DNA of 64,000 nt, from NCBI RefSeq assembly GCF_014873535.1, contig NZ_JADBEF010000001.1, positions 5,022,001 to 5,086,000 of the forward strand, read 5' to 3'. Numbering within the stretch: the stretch's first letter is position 1; each line of letters opens with the position of its first letter. The notes under the pieces were generated by a model. That model was given only the letters and a program-made list of their open reading frames with translations. It ran no database searches and was not told the origin of the DNA. Shown here piece after piece: positions 32,500 to 41,407 of the stretch. The DNA is from Nonomuraea africana. GTDB taxonomy: Bacteria > Actinomycetota > Actinomycetes > Streptosporangiales > Streptosporangiaceae. A program made the position numbers and the translations under genes.

Positions 32500-32526
32500 C
32501 CCTCCGCGAGGCTGAACCGCGGAGGG
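32500..32526 (+). terminator. Terminator hairpin after TetR gene
   Basis: CCCTCCGCG (32500-32508) pairs perfectly with CGCGGAGGG (32518-32526) around a nine-base loop, followed by CCTTTCCC. Confidence 0.6.
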
Positions 32527-32675
32527 CCTTTCCCGTTGGCTCCAGTTCGCTCGGGCAGGACAACGTCCGAGATTGCGACCGCGCCCGCAACACCCTTCTC
32601 GCCGCCACGGCGCTCGCCACGAAGGGACAGGGCCGATCGCGCTCTCCCCGCTGGATCCGCTGCCCGAGCCGTGCA

Positions 32676-32832
32676 ACCCGCGCCGGCGAGCATCTCCAGG
32701 CTGATCCTCGTGTCGTTGTTCCTGGCGGTGGGGTCGAACCCTGCGGTGCGCTGGCTGCAGGGGCGTGGCCTGCCGCGAGCAGCAGCGAGCGGCGTCGTGT
32801 TCGCCTGTACCGCGTCAAAACCCATCGCATAG
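32676..32832 (+). pseudogene. AI-2E family transporter fragment
   Basis: The reading SRLILVSLFLAVGSNPAVRW, then LQGRGLPRAAASGVVFA, matches the first membrane hairpin of AI-2E/PerM-type transporters. It ends after about 50 residues in a stop. No other part of the gene remains. Confidence 0.6.
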
Positions 32833-32970
32833 GGCATCCTTCTGATGTTGTCGCGGGACACCCCGGCGTCCGCGGGAGAGGGCGACTGGAGCAGCTCCCC
32901 TCATGAGGAGTCCGCCGATCCGCGAACGCCATTCGCCTGACGAATGTGGTTTGCGACGGTCATTTGGGCC

Positions 32971-32996
32971 TTGACCACATGTTACCCATCGGTAAC
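32971..32996 (+). promoter_or_regulatory. Promoter/operator region of the secreted lipase
   Basis: TTGACC at 32971-32976 is a likely -35 element. It is overlapped downstream by the inverted repeat GTTACC-CATC-GGTAAC (32981-32996), placed where a repressor would block RNA polymerase. The lipase starts at 33029. Confidence 0.45.
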
Positions 32997-33028
32997 CATC
33001 GGCTCACAACGAATGAGAGGAGCTCGTC

Positions 33029-34168
33029 ATGCGTCTCCGCCTCCTGTCTCTGATCGCCCTGCTGGTCGCCTCCCTCGGACTTGCCGCACCGGCTCACGCG
33101 GCCTCGGCCGGGAACGTGATCTCCGCCCAGCCCACGACCGTCTACCTCGCGCCGGGCAAGCTTCTCGAGGTGCCCGTCGACGCCTGGCGCCTGCTGTATC
33201 GCTCCACCTCGGCCACCGGCCGGCTCAACGCGGTGTCCGGCACCTTACTGGTGCCCAAGACCGACTATCCCTTCGGCAGGCGGCCGATCATCGGGTACGC
33301 CGTGGGCACGCACGGGATGGGGGACCAGTGCGCTCCCTCCACCAGCATGAACGAGGGCCGCGAGGCGGAGCTGGCCCTCATCAGCCTCTTCCTGCTGAAG
33401 GGCTTCGCCGTCGCGGTCACCGACTACGAGGGGCTCGGCACGCCCGGCACCCACACCTACATGGCGGGGATCTCCCAGGGCCAGGCGGTCCTGGACTCGG
33501 TGCGGGCAGCGATGCGCGTGCCGGACGCCAGGCTGTCCGCGGACGCGCCGGTCGCGATCACGGGCTACTCCCAGGGCGGCTCCTCCGCCGCATGGGCCGC
33601 ACAACTCCAGCCCTCCTACGCTCCTGAGCTACGGCTGCGCGGCGTGGCCGCCGGCGGCGTCCCGGCAGACCTCAAGGCCGTCGCCCAGCACCTGGAAGGA
33701 TCCGCCTCCTTCGGCCTTGCCGCGGCGGCGGGCGTCGGGCTCGACGCGGCCTACCTCGAGCTGGACCTGGAAGCCGACCTCAACGAGCGCGGCCGCGCCC
33801 TGCTCGCCGACGCGGCGGACGACTGCGTGGCCGAGATCAACGCCAAGCTGGCCGGGCTGCGGTTCTCCGACCTGTCGTCCCTGGACCTGCTCAACCAGCC
33901 CAAGTGGGTGGCCCGGCTCATCGAGAACCGGCTCGGCGCCGCTGCGCCTCGGGTGCCCGTGTTCCTGTACCACGCGCAGGGCGACGAGATCATCCCGCAC
34001 TCGGTCGGCGCCACCCTGCGGTCACAGTACTGCTCGGCTGGGGCCCGGGTGCGCTGGGTGAGCCTTCCCGCCGGCAACCATGTGCTCGGCGCTGTCAAGG
34101 GTGGGCCCTTGGCCGTCGAGTGGCTGGCGCTTCGCCTGCTCGGCGTCCCGGCGACCAACAACTGCTGA
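33029..34168 (+). CDS. Secreted lipase family alpha/beta hydrolase
   Basis: A 379-residue exported enzyme of the secretory lipase (LIP) family. A Sec signal peptide (MRLRLLSLIALLVASLGLAA, cleavage near PAHA-AS) is followed by the LLYRSTSATGRLNAVSGTLL strand region, the nucleophile elbow GYSQGG (Ser181) and the late DEIIPHSVGA and AGNHVLGA segments carrying Asp and His. It should hydrolyse acylglycerols or other esters outside the cell. GAGAGGAG at 33013-33020 serves ATG 33029. A palindrome overlaps the promoter region and a large terminator hairpin follows. Confidence 0.88.
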   Translation: MRLRLLSLIALLVASLGLAAPAHAASAGNVISAQPTTVYLAPGKLLEVPVDAWRLLYRSTSATGRLNAVSGTLLVPKTDYPFGRRPIIGYAVGTHGMGDQCAPSTSMNEGREAELALISLFLLKGFAVAVTDYEGLGTPGTHTYMAGISQGQAVLDSVRAAMRVPDARLSADAPVAITGYSQGGSSAAWAAQLQPSYAPELRLRGVAAGGVPADLKAVAQHLEGSASFGLAAAAGVGLDAAYLELDLEADLNERGRALLADAADDCVAEINAKLAGLRFSDLSSLDLLNQPKWVARLIENRLGAAAPRVPVFLYHAQGDEIIPHSVGATLRSQYCSAGARVRWVSLPAGNHVLGAVKGGPLAVEWLALRLLGVPATNNC

Positions 34169-34177
34169 CCCCGCTCC

Positions 34178-34228
34178 GCCCGCCGTACCCATCCCGGTTC
34201 ATCCCTCGGGCTCTCGCGTACGGCGGGC
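34178..34228 (+). terminator. Long-loop terminator after lipase gene
   Basis: GCCCGCCGTAC (34178-34188) and GTACGGCGGGC (34218-34228) are perfect 11-bp inverted arms with a 29-base loop, ten bases after the lipase stop. Confidence 0.5.
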
Positions 34229-34321
34229 ACATCTCCGGCAAGGGGACGCGACGCCAGCGATCCGAGAACGGCGTGGGTCTCCCGGGCGTTCGACGAGTTA
34301 CAGGGGACGGGCCGGTCTGCG

Positions 34322-34535
34322 GCCCCCTTTTAACGCTCTGATCTGGGAGGAGTCCACCGCGGCTCGGGAGAAGTCGAGCGCGTCGGCCGCGCGCAGCCGA
34401 TCGAGCAGCACCTCGTGCAGGCGCTGCCAGACGCCGGAGGCGTTCCACTCGGCCAGGCGCCGCCAGCACGTCATGCCCGAGCCGTAGCCCAGCTCTTTGC
34501 GGCAGATGCTCCCAGGCGATGCCGGTGTGCAGCAC
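34322..34535 (-). pseudogene. IS5-type transposase N-terminal fragment
   Basis: Minus-strand pieces HTGIAWEHLPQ and, one frame away, GYGSGMTCWRRLAEWNASGV and HEVLLDRLRAADALDFSRAA form the N-terminal domain of an IS5-group transposase with the first catalytic Asp (AVDSSQIRALKGG). A frameshift at about 34493 and missing ends make it dead. The rest of 34169-34866 holds only the lipase terminator and no gene. Confidence 0.7.
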
Positions 34536-34866
34536 GGTTGGTGATCACTGCCGCTACGTTCTGTACCCGGACGACCCGGCACCCTCCCCTGAGTGAGCGC
34601 CTGTCGTCCGGAGCGCGATAACCGCTGACTAGCTCGTGCACCACGGACGGCCCGGCTCACCGGACGGTGACCACACCCGCCTGGTTCATGCCTCCTGCCA
34701 CCGGAGCCATCTCTCCCGGCGTGCTGACCCCGCTCGCTGGCCCCGCCATCCTGGTCACCGCCCTCGCCCCCGGACAGCCTGCGGCTGCGCCGCCTTCTCG
34801 ACTGCCTGCCCTGACATGACCTTGGGAATTCGGCTCATTGTCGGCGCCGACGGATAACCTCGCCCC

Positions 34867-35292
34867 ATGTGGCGAGAGCTGGTGGCCGAGCTGACGGATG
34901 ATCACGACTTTGCCGACCCGGTCGGCATCCGCGAGGTGGAAGAAGCGGAACAGGCGCTAGGCCATCCGCTACCCGAAGTGCTGGTTTCCCTGCTGCGTGA
35001 GACGAACGGCATCAGAGGCGCGTACGGCCTCGGGCTGGTGTGGTCGCTGAAGGAAATCGTCGAGGAGAACCTGCACTTCAGGAGCGGCTTTTTCAACTGG
35101 ATGTACATGCCGTTCCATCCGCTGCTGTTCTTCGCCGACGCCGGCAACGGCGACCGGTTCGCCCTGAAACTTCCTCCGGTGACCCGCGAGGACGTGTTCT
35201 GCTGGGATCACGAGGACGACAGCCGCACGTGGGCGGCTCCGGACGTGGCCACGTATCTGCGCTGGTGGCTCACCGGTCACCTGAAGGTATGA
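34867..35292 (+). CDS. SMI1/KNR4 family protein
   Basis: A 141-residue SMI1/KNR4 (SUKH-like) domain protein. The pattern VEEAEQALGHPLPEVLVSLL, RETNGIRGAYGLGLVWSLKE and LLFFADAGNGDRFAL is typical, with DDSRTWAAPDVATYLRWWL at the end. In bacteria this fold often provides immunity against toxins of contact-dependent or polymorphic systems, but many are stand-alone. No toxin gene is adjacent; the codon-biased fragment at 35409-35620 is unrecognised. ATG 34867 has no clear ribosome binding site. Confidence 0.8.
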   Translation: MWRELVAELTDDHDFADPVGIREVEEAEQALGHPLPEVLVSLLRETNGIRGAYGLGLVWSLKEIVEENLHFRSGFFNWMYMPFHPLLFFADAGNGDRFALKLPPVTREDVFCWDHEDDSRTWAAPDVATYLRWWLTGHLKV

Positions 35293-35408
35293 GCAGAGCA
35301 CGTCCACGACGCCGCCCTTCACCGAAAGTCGTCCATCTTGCGCTGAAGGTTGGGCGAGGCTTGGCGGCCGAAGCTGGGCATGTCGTCCTCGAAGGGGTGC
35401 GAGCCGGG

Positions 35409-35620
35409 ATGGCCGTCGAACAGCAGGCACAGCTCGGGGTTGTCGAGGCGCTCGCCGAGCATTTCGACGATCTGCGCGACGCGCGGACCGCCGCCGTGGC
35501 GGTCGAGGCCATCGACGCTCATCTGGCGGCGCCCGATCCGAGCTGGGAAGTCATCCTCGCCAGCGGCTACGTCGCCAACTGGCGGCTCACGTCCGACCCC
35601 GGCGGACGCCCTCGGGTGGC
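35409..35620 (+). pseudogene. Unidentified coding remnant
   Basis: A plus-strand reading with strong GC3 bias: LAEHFDDLRDARTAAVAVEA, IDAHLAAPDPSWEVILASGY, VANWRLTSDPGG, then loss of pattern. The minus strand is also open here, but its codon use is poorer. I do not recognise the family. Confidence 0.25.
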
Positions 35621-35791
35621 GTGTACGACCTCAGCCTCCAGCAGTCTTCCGCTCGGTTGGCACATTCGGCGGCTGCGGGCGGTCCCGATGACCCCCCGGT
35701 GTTCCACGCCCGCGCTGACCTTGACCGAGTGACTGGCGCGGCCCCGGCCTACTGAGGCTGGGGCAGGTCCTGGACTCGGCGCCGAATATGG

Positions 35792-35945
35792 TCAGGCATG
35801 CCCCTCCAGCAACTCGGCGAGAACGTCAGCAACGTGGATCGCGGGTGCGGGGAGCCGCCCGCGCAGATGCGGAGGGATCAGCTCGGGGTCGGTGGCCGCC
35901 CGCCTCCTCGCCACCGCCGCCACCACCCGCCCGTGGCGGTTGCGC
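35792..35945 (-). pseudogene. Unidentified C-terminal fragment
   Basis: The minus strand reads RHGRVVAAVARRRAATDPEL, then IPPHLRGRLPAPAIHVADVL, and ends in a stop. The codon bias is strong. It is cut at its upstream side exactly where the dispersed repeat at 35943 begins. The family is unknown. Confidence 0.3.
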
Positions 35946-36031
35946 CTGCCGGAAAGTCCATCCACGCAGTTCAAGCGGCATGTGAGTACTCGTGGAGAAC
36001 CCCTCCGAGCCGATCTCGACGTTTGTCGGCG
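35943..36031 (+). repeat. Dispersed repeat, copy A
   Basis: This ~89-bp segment is highly similar (about 80% over the core by eye) to 45043-45127; both contain GAGTACTCGTGGAG and CCGAGCCGATCTCG. Copy B lies at the 3' end of a transposase remnant, so this may be an orphan end of the same insertion sequence. Confidence 0.6.
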
Positions 36032-36074
36032 TACCCACGGCGCACCGGCCGCGGGAGGTCGCAAGGGAGTCGTC

Positions 36075-36446
36075 ATGCGTCTGTTGAAGCAGCTCGTGCC
36101 CGTCGCGGCAGTCGCCGCCATCGGCAGCGCGGGCGTGCAGGCAGTGGGGAGAAATCCGTACCTCACCCTGGTCCTCGGTGTCGTGACGGCCGTGCTCGCG
36201 CTGTTCGTGTACGCCCGGATGGTGCGCAGGTCCGAGCACCGCGCGCCGGTCGAGCTGGCCGCGAAGGGCGCCGCCACCACCACCGCCCGCGGGATGCTGA
36301 TCGGTGCCGGGATGTTCGCGGCCGTCATCCTGAACATCGCCTTCCTGGGCGGCTACCGGGTCGACGGCATGGGCTCGGTGACTGGCGCGGTGGCGATGGT
36401 CGGGTTCATGGCCGCCGCCGCCGTGACGGAGGAGGTCGTCTTCTGA
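36075..36446 (+). pseudogene. CPBP family intramembrane protease, truncated
   Basis: The start of a CPBP (CAAX/Abi) protease. ATG 36075 is preceded by AAGGGAG, and there are three to four hydrophobic helices (LVPVAAVAAIGSAGVQAVGR, YLTLVLGVVTAVLALFVYAR). The sequence then reaches VTEEVVF, the beginning of the catalytic EExxxR motif, and ends at TGA 36444-36446. The remaining half with the FxxxH and HxxxN motifs is gone. The break coincides with the edge of an integrase remnant on the other strand. Confidence 0.7.
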
Positions 36447-36925
36447 TCGATCCAGCGTAGCCCGGCCGCCTCACCGCGGCGCAGCCCGCGCAGCGCGATC
36501 AGCTGCCACAGCGGATACAGCCGGTCGCCGCGCGCGAAGGTGAGGAACTCGGCCAGCTGCTCGGCGGTCCACACCGCCACCGCCGGCCGCTCGCCACCGC
36601 GCCGCCATGCGCGGGCAGCCGGATCACACGCGCCGGGTTGGATGCGATCAGGCCCTCACGGACCGCGGCGTTCAACGCCGCGCGCAGCGTCGCCCGGATC
36701 CGGTGCAGGGTGGAGGACGCGATCGGCTCCCCGTACCGGTTAAGCCGCCCAGCCAGCATGGCGAACATCCGCGCGATGTCGCGGCCGGCCAGCTCGGTCA
36801 GTTCGATCCGGCCCAGATACGGGATCAGATGCAGCCGCACGTGATCGGCGTAGGCCTTGCGGGTGCTGGGCCGCAGCTGGTGCTGCTTCTCCAGCCAGCA
36901 GCGCAGCCACCGTGCCAGCGTGCAT
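36440..36925 (-). pseudogene. Phage-type tyrosine integrase fragment, frameshifted
   Basis: The minus strand carries the core-binding domain (RLHLIPYLGRIELTELAGRD, RIRATLRAALNAAVREGLIA, SNPARVIRLPAHG). After a frame change near 36575 it continues VWTAEQLAEFLTFARGDRLY and PLWQLIALRGLRRGEAAGLR, including the first catalytic Arg. The rest of the catalytic domain is missing. It truncates the CPBP gene on one side. Confidence 0.75.
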
Positions 36926-36965
36926 CCCGCCCTGCCACCCCGTTCCCCCCTGCAGAGATCATTCT

Positions 36966-37112
36966 TTGCTGGTGATCCCGGCCGCGACCGCAGACTACGA
37001 CCACCGCTACGTGCTGCCCGTGATACCGCTGGCCTGCCTGGCCGCCGCCCTCACGCTCATCCCCCTCACTCCCCCACCCGAACCAGCCACTGAGAGCCTC
37101 GGGATGCACTGA
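36966..37112 (+). pseudogene. Membrane-protein C-terminal fragment
   Basis: The reading PAATADYDHRYVLPVIPLAC, then LAAALTLIPLTPPPEPATES and a stop, resembles the last membrane segment of polytopic glycosyltransferases (DxRYVLPxxPL). The upstream part is lost at the junction with the integrase remnant. Bases 37113-37217 show no gene. Confidence 0.4.
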
Positions 37113-37217
37113 GTCGCAGGGAACGCGGTGACCTGCCGGGTGATCACTGCGAGGTAGCCTGCCCGTCTCCTCAACCGCCTTCTTCGCTGGTGGGAACGGC
37201 AGACCGGCAGAGCCCGC

Positions 37218-38051
37218 CTACCCGGGCTCGGTCTTACGCCAGCGGGCTTCGAAGAAGGAGTAGACCCCAAAGATCACCAGGCCCAGCGCGACGGCAACCA
37301 GCAGCCAGGGGCCGAACGGTGTTGTAGCGATCTTACGCAGCGTCCCGTCCAGACCTTGAGCCTCCTTGGAGTCGAACGTGGCGGCGGCGATGATGAGGAA
37401 CACCCCGAGGACGCTGAAGACGCCTCCTCGCGCGAGGATGCCCATGAGCCCCAGCGTCTCGACCGTCCTGCGGGTGTGCGCGTTCATCTTTGCCATGTGC
37501 AGGTTGTCGATGAACTTCTTGAGGACGGCCTGCACCATCATGCCGACCCCGACCCCGACGACGCCGAGACCGATCAGCAGCACCAGCCATCGGCCACCCG
37601 TATGGCTCATGAGCGTCGCGGTGAAGTCCTTGGATTGGGTGTTGCCCGAACGTTGGCCCCCGACGCCCATCAGGAATCTGACGACGCCGATGCAGAGGGC
37701 TACGTAGATGGCGGCGAGGGCCAGCGATGCCAGCCGCTTTGCGACCGTGTGCCCGTTCGGGCTGGCCTGCCCCTACACCACCTCAGCGAGCCGCCACAAC
37801 GCCAGCCCCGCAAAGCCGACAGCAACCAACCACAAGAGCACGAACCCGCCGGGATGCGCGGCGACAGCATGCAGCGCGCCCGCGGCATCAGCCGCCTCAC
37901 CACCGATCCCGAGCGCGATCTGTACGGCCAGCAAACCGATCAGCACGTAATTCACACCACACGCCACGAACCCGCCGCGCGCGAGCCCCTCCAACCAACG
38001 GCTGGACGCCGCCTTCCGGCCCGCGGACTCGACCCCGCGCTTCATAGCCAT
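37218..38051 (-). pseudogene. DUF1206 membrane protein with in-frame stop
   Basis: A six-helix DUF1206 protein with three repeated helix pairs (LEGLARGGFVACGVNYVLIG, LMGILARGGVFSVLGVFLII and their partners). Both halves lie in one frame and are separated only by a TAG at 37773-37775, after ALWRLAEVV and before GQASPNGHTVAKRLAS. A TGG-to-TAG change would explain it. Without it the protein is about 277 residues, normal for the family. The start is ATG 38051. It could be a true nonsense mutation, a suppressed codon or a base-calling error. Confidence 0.75.
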
Positions 38052-38316
38052 CACAGACCGCCTCCAAGCTCGGCGCGGCAGCCACCAGATGGCCAAGCCC
38101 AGGCCGGGCCACAGCCAGGAGGGTCCAGACGATGATGATCGTGTCTGCCTCCTGGGGCAGCAGGTGGCTATCCAGCCGCGCCTGCCCCGAAGGCGGGGCT
38201 CGAAACACTGATGCGGGACGGCGTTGATCGGCAGAGACGAGGCTGCCGGGCGATGATGACCGCCGCCTCGCCTGGGAGGGGCGCTCCTCGAGCACCCTCC
38301 CCAACGACCGTCAGCG

Positions 38317-38505
38317 TCATGTACGGCGCGAGCCGCCGAGGAAGCCGCCGGTGCTTCCCGCGCCGATCCCCGCCTGGTGCAGAGCCAGCAGGCACAGGCC
38401 GAGCAGCATGAACGTCACGCCGCTGATCCCGCCCGGGATGTCGATGCCCAGCACGTCGAGCAGGAAGCCGATCCCGAAGATGATCGCCGCCACGATGGCG
38501 AGCAC
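38317..38505 (-). CDS. Small two-helix membrane protein
   Basis: A 62-residue protein with two hydrophobic helices (AIVAAIIFGIGFLLDVLGI and SGVTFMLLGLCLLALHQAGI) and a Gly/Ser-rich basic tail. This arrangement is common among actinomycete small membrane proteins of unknown role. It starts at GTG 38505, immediately after the stop of the upstream gene (38507), so it is co-transcribed with the two acidic proteins. No catalytic motif is visible. Confidence 0.6.
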   Translation of the reverse strand: MLAIVAAIIFGIGFLLDVLGIDIPGGISGVTFMLLGLCLLALHQAGIGAGSTGGFLGGSRRT

Positions 38506-38506
38506 C

Positions 38507-39136
38507 TCACCTCACCTCATCTTCGGGGCCGGACAGCGCGAGCAGTTGTTCAAGCATGGCCCGGTAGTCGCGAAGAGCCAGCCTGAGCTGCTCGGTGTCG
38601 CCCTGGTCGGTGTTCTTCCATCGATCGCCCAGCTCGCTCGTGCGCGTGGTCAGCGAACTGGTGAGCGCGTTGACGATCTCGTCGACCAGCTCGCCCGCCT
38701 GCTCCATCGCCTGGCGCGGGTCGTCCACGAACGTGGCCTGCAGGTCTCGCCAGCGCGTGTGGGCCTGCTCAACGTCCTGGTCGAACAGGGCAGGGCTCTG
38801 CGGTGGTACGGCCTGCGCCCGGGCGGGTTCGGGCTCGACCGGCACGTCGGCGGTGGCGGCGTTGGGGTCCTTGGACCGCCTGTCCTGGACTTCGACGTCG
38901 GGGTCGGTTGAACCCTGGGCCTCGTGGCCCGTCGGCTCCTCCACCGCAGGGGCATCCCTGCGGGCCTGTTCCTGTTCCACGTGCGCATGGCCAGGGCCCG
39001 TCGCTGGGACGTCGTCCTTGTTCACCGCGTCGTCGTGCTGCCGCGGCGTTTGCAGATCTTCGTCTTCGTGCTTGCGCGGGTCCATGTCGTCACCGTCCTC
39101 CGGGATCGCGACGGGAGGTGCCTTCGTCTTGGTCAT
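38507..39136 (-). CDS. Conserved acidic protein of unknown function
   Basis: A 209-residue soluble protein. The first ~115 residues are very acidic and low in complexity (IPEDGDDMDPRKHEDEDLQT). The C-terminal 90 residues form a helical, probably coiled domain (QAHTRWRDLQATFVDDPRQA, MEQAGELVDEIVNALTSSLT, LRLALRDYRAMLEQLLAL). I recall the C-terminal part as a recurrent actinomycete hypothetical protein. It overlaps the end of the upstream small gene by 47 bases. No function can be given. Confidence 0.65.
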   Translation of the reverse strand: MTKTKAPPVAIPEDGDDMDPRKHEDEDLQTPRQHDDAVNKDDVPATGPGHAHVEQEQARRDAPAVEEPTGHEAQGSTDPDVEVQDRRSKDPNAATADVPVEPEPARAQAVPPQSPALFDQDVEQAHTRWRDLQATFVDDPRQAMEQAGELVDEIVNALTSSLTTRTSELGDRWKNTDQGDTEQLRLALRDYRAMLEQLLALSGPEDEVR

Positions 39137-39326
39137 CGCGGCCCGTCGCCGGATCCCGGCGGGAGGCGCGGTCGTTGGCCGGCGACTCCCCGAGGAGCTC
39201 CTCGAACAGGGAGCGGTAGTGCATCATCGCCTGGCGCGACTCCTCCGTCGAGGCCTTCTTCGCGGCCGCACGGCCGCTGACCTCATGGGCTTGCCGGTAG
39301 TGGTCGAGAGTGTCGCCATGTCCCAC
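39090..39326 (-). CDS. Small conserved protein, YRSLFEEL motif
   Basis: A 78-residue protein: DTLDHYRQAHEVSGRAAAKK, then EESRQAMMHYRSLFEELLGE and a charged tail. The MMHYRSLFEELL core resembles the C-terminal RDYRAMLEQLL helix of its neighbour, suggesting related or interacting proteins. It overlaps that neighbour by 47 bases. The start codon is uncertain. Confidence 0.45.
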   Translation of the reverse strand: MGHGDTLDHYRQAHEVSGRAAAKKASTEESRQAMMHYRSLFEELLGESPANDRASRRDPATGRDDQDEGTSRRDPGGR

Positions 39327-39567
39327 CGAAAGTTTCGATGACTTCGCGCGCAGTACCTGGACTAGCGTCTGGCACGATCCTCGTGCTCGCGCTCGTGGCC
39401 ACTATGCCGACGAGCAGCAGCGCGGCCTGCGGGCTTCACTTGACGCACCGCTCGCCGACTGGCCAGTTAACCCACCCGCAAGGACACAGAAGTGCCGTGA
39501 CGAGAAGCTGCCCTGATCCCGCAACGTGACTGCGCTCAGTTCGGAAAACCCGCGCCCGCGCCGGGCG

Positions 39568-39723
39568 TCAGAACCAGTGTCGTCGGCCAGCGACTGGACG
39601 CCCGATGGAGCCCAACAAGAGCAGCACGAGGCCGATGACGAGGAGGACGGCGCCGACCGTATACAGGATCGAGATGCCGAGGAGCCACCCAAGCACCACC
39701 AGGATCACACCGAGGACGATCAT
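39568..39723 (-). CDS. DUF6131 family small membrane protein
   Basis: A 51-residue protein, MIVLGVILVVLGWLLGISIL followed by a second hydrophobic helix and the tail GRPVAGRRHWF. This is the DUF6131 pattern as I recall it: two helices and a conserved basic aromatic end. AAGGAGG is a perfect ribosome binding site 6 bases before the ATG at 39723. A palindrome GCTACG-N6-CGTAGC lies 30 bases upstream. The function is unknown. Confidence 0.7.
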   Translation of the reverse strand: MIVLGVILVVLGWLLGISILYTVGAVLLVIGLVLLLLGSIGRPVAGRRHWF

Positions 39724-39752
39724 GACATCCTCCTTGGAAACATGAATCCTCT

Positions 39753-39770
39753 GCTACGTGGTCGCGTAGC
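39753..39770. promoter_or_regulatory. Palindrome upstream of DUF6131 gene
   Basis: GCTACG-TGGTCG-CGTAGC (39753-39770) is a perfect 6-bp inverted repeat in an AT-richer segment, 30 bases before the DUF6131 start. It could be an operator. Confidence 0.35.
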
Positions 39771-39984
39771 AATTGTAATATTCCCTGGTCGCTGGCGTCT
39801 AAATCGTTCGAGCGGTCCCACCTGTGGGTCCTGCAGGGAATTGACATGCGGCATGACCGGGGCGGGAAGGAAATCTCGTCGAGCCATGGGTGGGCAGGGG
39901 GCGCCGTCGTTCCAAGTCTGCCCAGCACGCAGCACCTCTCTGTCTCACGCCGTTGGGATCAGAGAGGTATGACGGCGGAAATGC

Positions 39985-40610
39985 GAAGCCGACCGGCTGC
40001 CAGTGGAACCTCCTGCCGCACGATCTGCCGCCGCGCAGCGCGGTCTACTACTACTTCGCTCTGTGGCGTGATGACGGCACCGACCAGACCATCCATGACC
40101 TGCTGCGCTGGCAGACTCGGGAGAAGAAGGGGCGATTAGCCGACCCGAGCCTGGCCGTGCTGGACACTCATAGCGTGCATGCGGCGGCCGGGGTGCCCGC
40201 CGACACGACCGGCAAGGACGCGGGCAAGAAGGTGCCCGGCCGCAGCGCGGCCTGGCCGTGGACGTGCTCGGCCTGGTCATCGCGGTGGTGGTGCTGGCTG
40301 CCTCGGCGCATGAGAATGTCGCCGGTACCGCGCTGCTGGACCGTCTGGCCACCCAGGCCCCCACTGTCCAGAAAGTTCTGGTCGACCAGGGGTTCAAGAG
40401 CTCGGTCGTCACCCACGGCGCTTCGCTCGGGATGCAGGTGGAGATCGTCGAACGCCATCCCGCAGACCGGGGGTTCGTTCCCCAGCCCAAGCGGTGGGTG
40501 GCGGAGCAGACCTACGGCATCCTCATGCTGCACCGCCGTCTGGTGCGCGATTACGAGCATCGCCCCACCAGCTCCGAATCGCGCGTGTACTGGGCGACAC
40601 GCACTCGGCC
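39985..40610 (+). pseudogene. IS5-type transposase, frameshifted
   Basis: The DDE core of an IS5-group transposase. Frame one runs from QWNLLPHDLPPRSAVYYYFA to LAVLDTHSVHAAAGVPADTT and GKDAGKKVPGR. A missing A near 40243 (AAG to AG) moves the frame to GLAVDVLGLVIAVVVLAASA, HENVAGTALLDRLATQAPTV and KRWVAEQTYGILMLHRRLVR. The very start and end are also lost. A smaller IS5-type piece lies at 34322-34535. In 39327-39567 and 39771-39984 I see no intact gene; a signal-peptide-like reading at 39338 (PGLASGTILVLALVATMPTS) leads nowhere. Confidence 0.8.
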
Positions 40611-40831
40611 GTTGACACGGTCCGGCCACACCGTGGCCCGCCTGGCCGATCCCGGATCCGCGCTTACGGCGAGCACGCATCGCGACGCTGCAGACCTCGA
40701 TGGGCGGGGATCGGTCAGAAAGCGGTCTGTGGAACGGACAGTGCCCACGCCTAGATTCGGTCCATTCCTGCATTTTGACCCACATGGCTGGGCGAATGCC
40801 TCATCCCACCTCGTCGTAACAGGAGAAGATC

Positions 40832-41407
40832 ATGAAACCCGCCCTGCCCATCGGTGTCGTGATCGCGGCTCTGGCCGCCACCACTGTCGCCGCGCCCGCG
40901 GCCGCTTCCACCGATGCCTCGGCCGGGGCCGCCGCAGGGACGCCGGCCGCCGCCCCGCCGGCCGGCACCTTGAACATCAGCAACCGCCGGACCAACCTGC
41001 AGCTGGAGGTCGGCGACGTCGGCGCCAGCGGCAAGGGCAGGGTCTTCAGCAGGTTCGCCCGCGGCGGCGGCGACACCGAACAGCAGTGGAACTTCATCAA
41101 CGGTGGCAAGCTGGTGAGCAGGAAGCTCGTCCGAGGGCAAACCGTGTGCCTGGAGACCGACAGCGCCGATCGACTGTTCGTGGCCCGGTGCGTGGGTGGC
41201 AAACAGACCCAGAAGTGGGCGTTCAAGCTGGCGCTCGACGCTCCGGGGGCCTTCAAGGACGCCTTCGTCATCCAGAACTTCGCGACGAAGAAATGCGTGA
41301 CCAGCGCCGAGGCGAATGCGCGGCGCAACGCCGCGGTAGGCGTCGGCTCCTGCAAGAGCGGCAACCTGCTCCAGCAGTGGTTCCCCGCACCGCTCGTTCG
41401 CGACTAG
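40832..41407 (+). CDS. Secreted ricin B-like (RICIN) protein
   Basis: A 191-residue exported protein. A signal peptide (MKPALPIGVVIAALAATTVA, cleavage near PAAA-ST) and an Ala-rich linker precede one beta-trefoil-like domain from about residue 45. It has the repeated ricin-type QxW marks EQQWNF, TQKWAF and LQQWFP and two or three Cys pairs (CLETD...ARCVG, CVTS...GSCKS). Such domains bind carbohydrates outside the cell. AGGAGA at 40820-40825 serves ATG 40832. A second secreted protein of similar design lies at 51453. Confidence 0.75.
   Translation: MKPALPIGVVIAALAATTVAAPAAASTDASAGAAAGTPAAAPPAGTLNISNRRTNLQLEVGDVGASGKGRVFSRFARGGGDTEQQWNFINGGKLVSRKLVRGQTVCLETDSADRLFVARCVGGKQTQKWAFKLALDAPGAFKDAFVIQNFATKKCVTSAEANARRNAAVGVGSCKSGNLLQQWFPAPLVRD

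Noticed and set aside
35319-35522. Minus-strand 67-codon gene
   Set aside because: Codon third positions favour the plus strand over this stretch, and neither strand shows a known family.
39338-39529. Secreted protein gene
   Set aside because: A signal-peptide-like start is present, but the following 35 residues lack structure or codon bias and there is no ribosome binding site.
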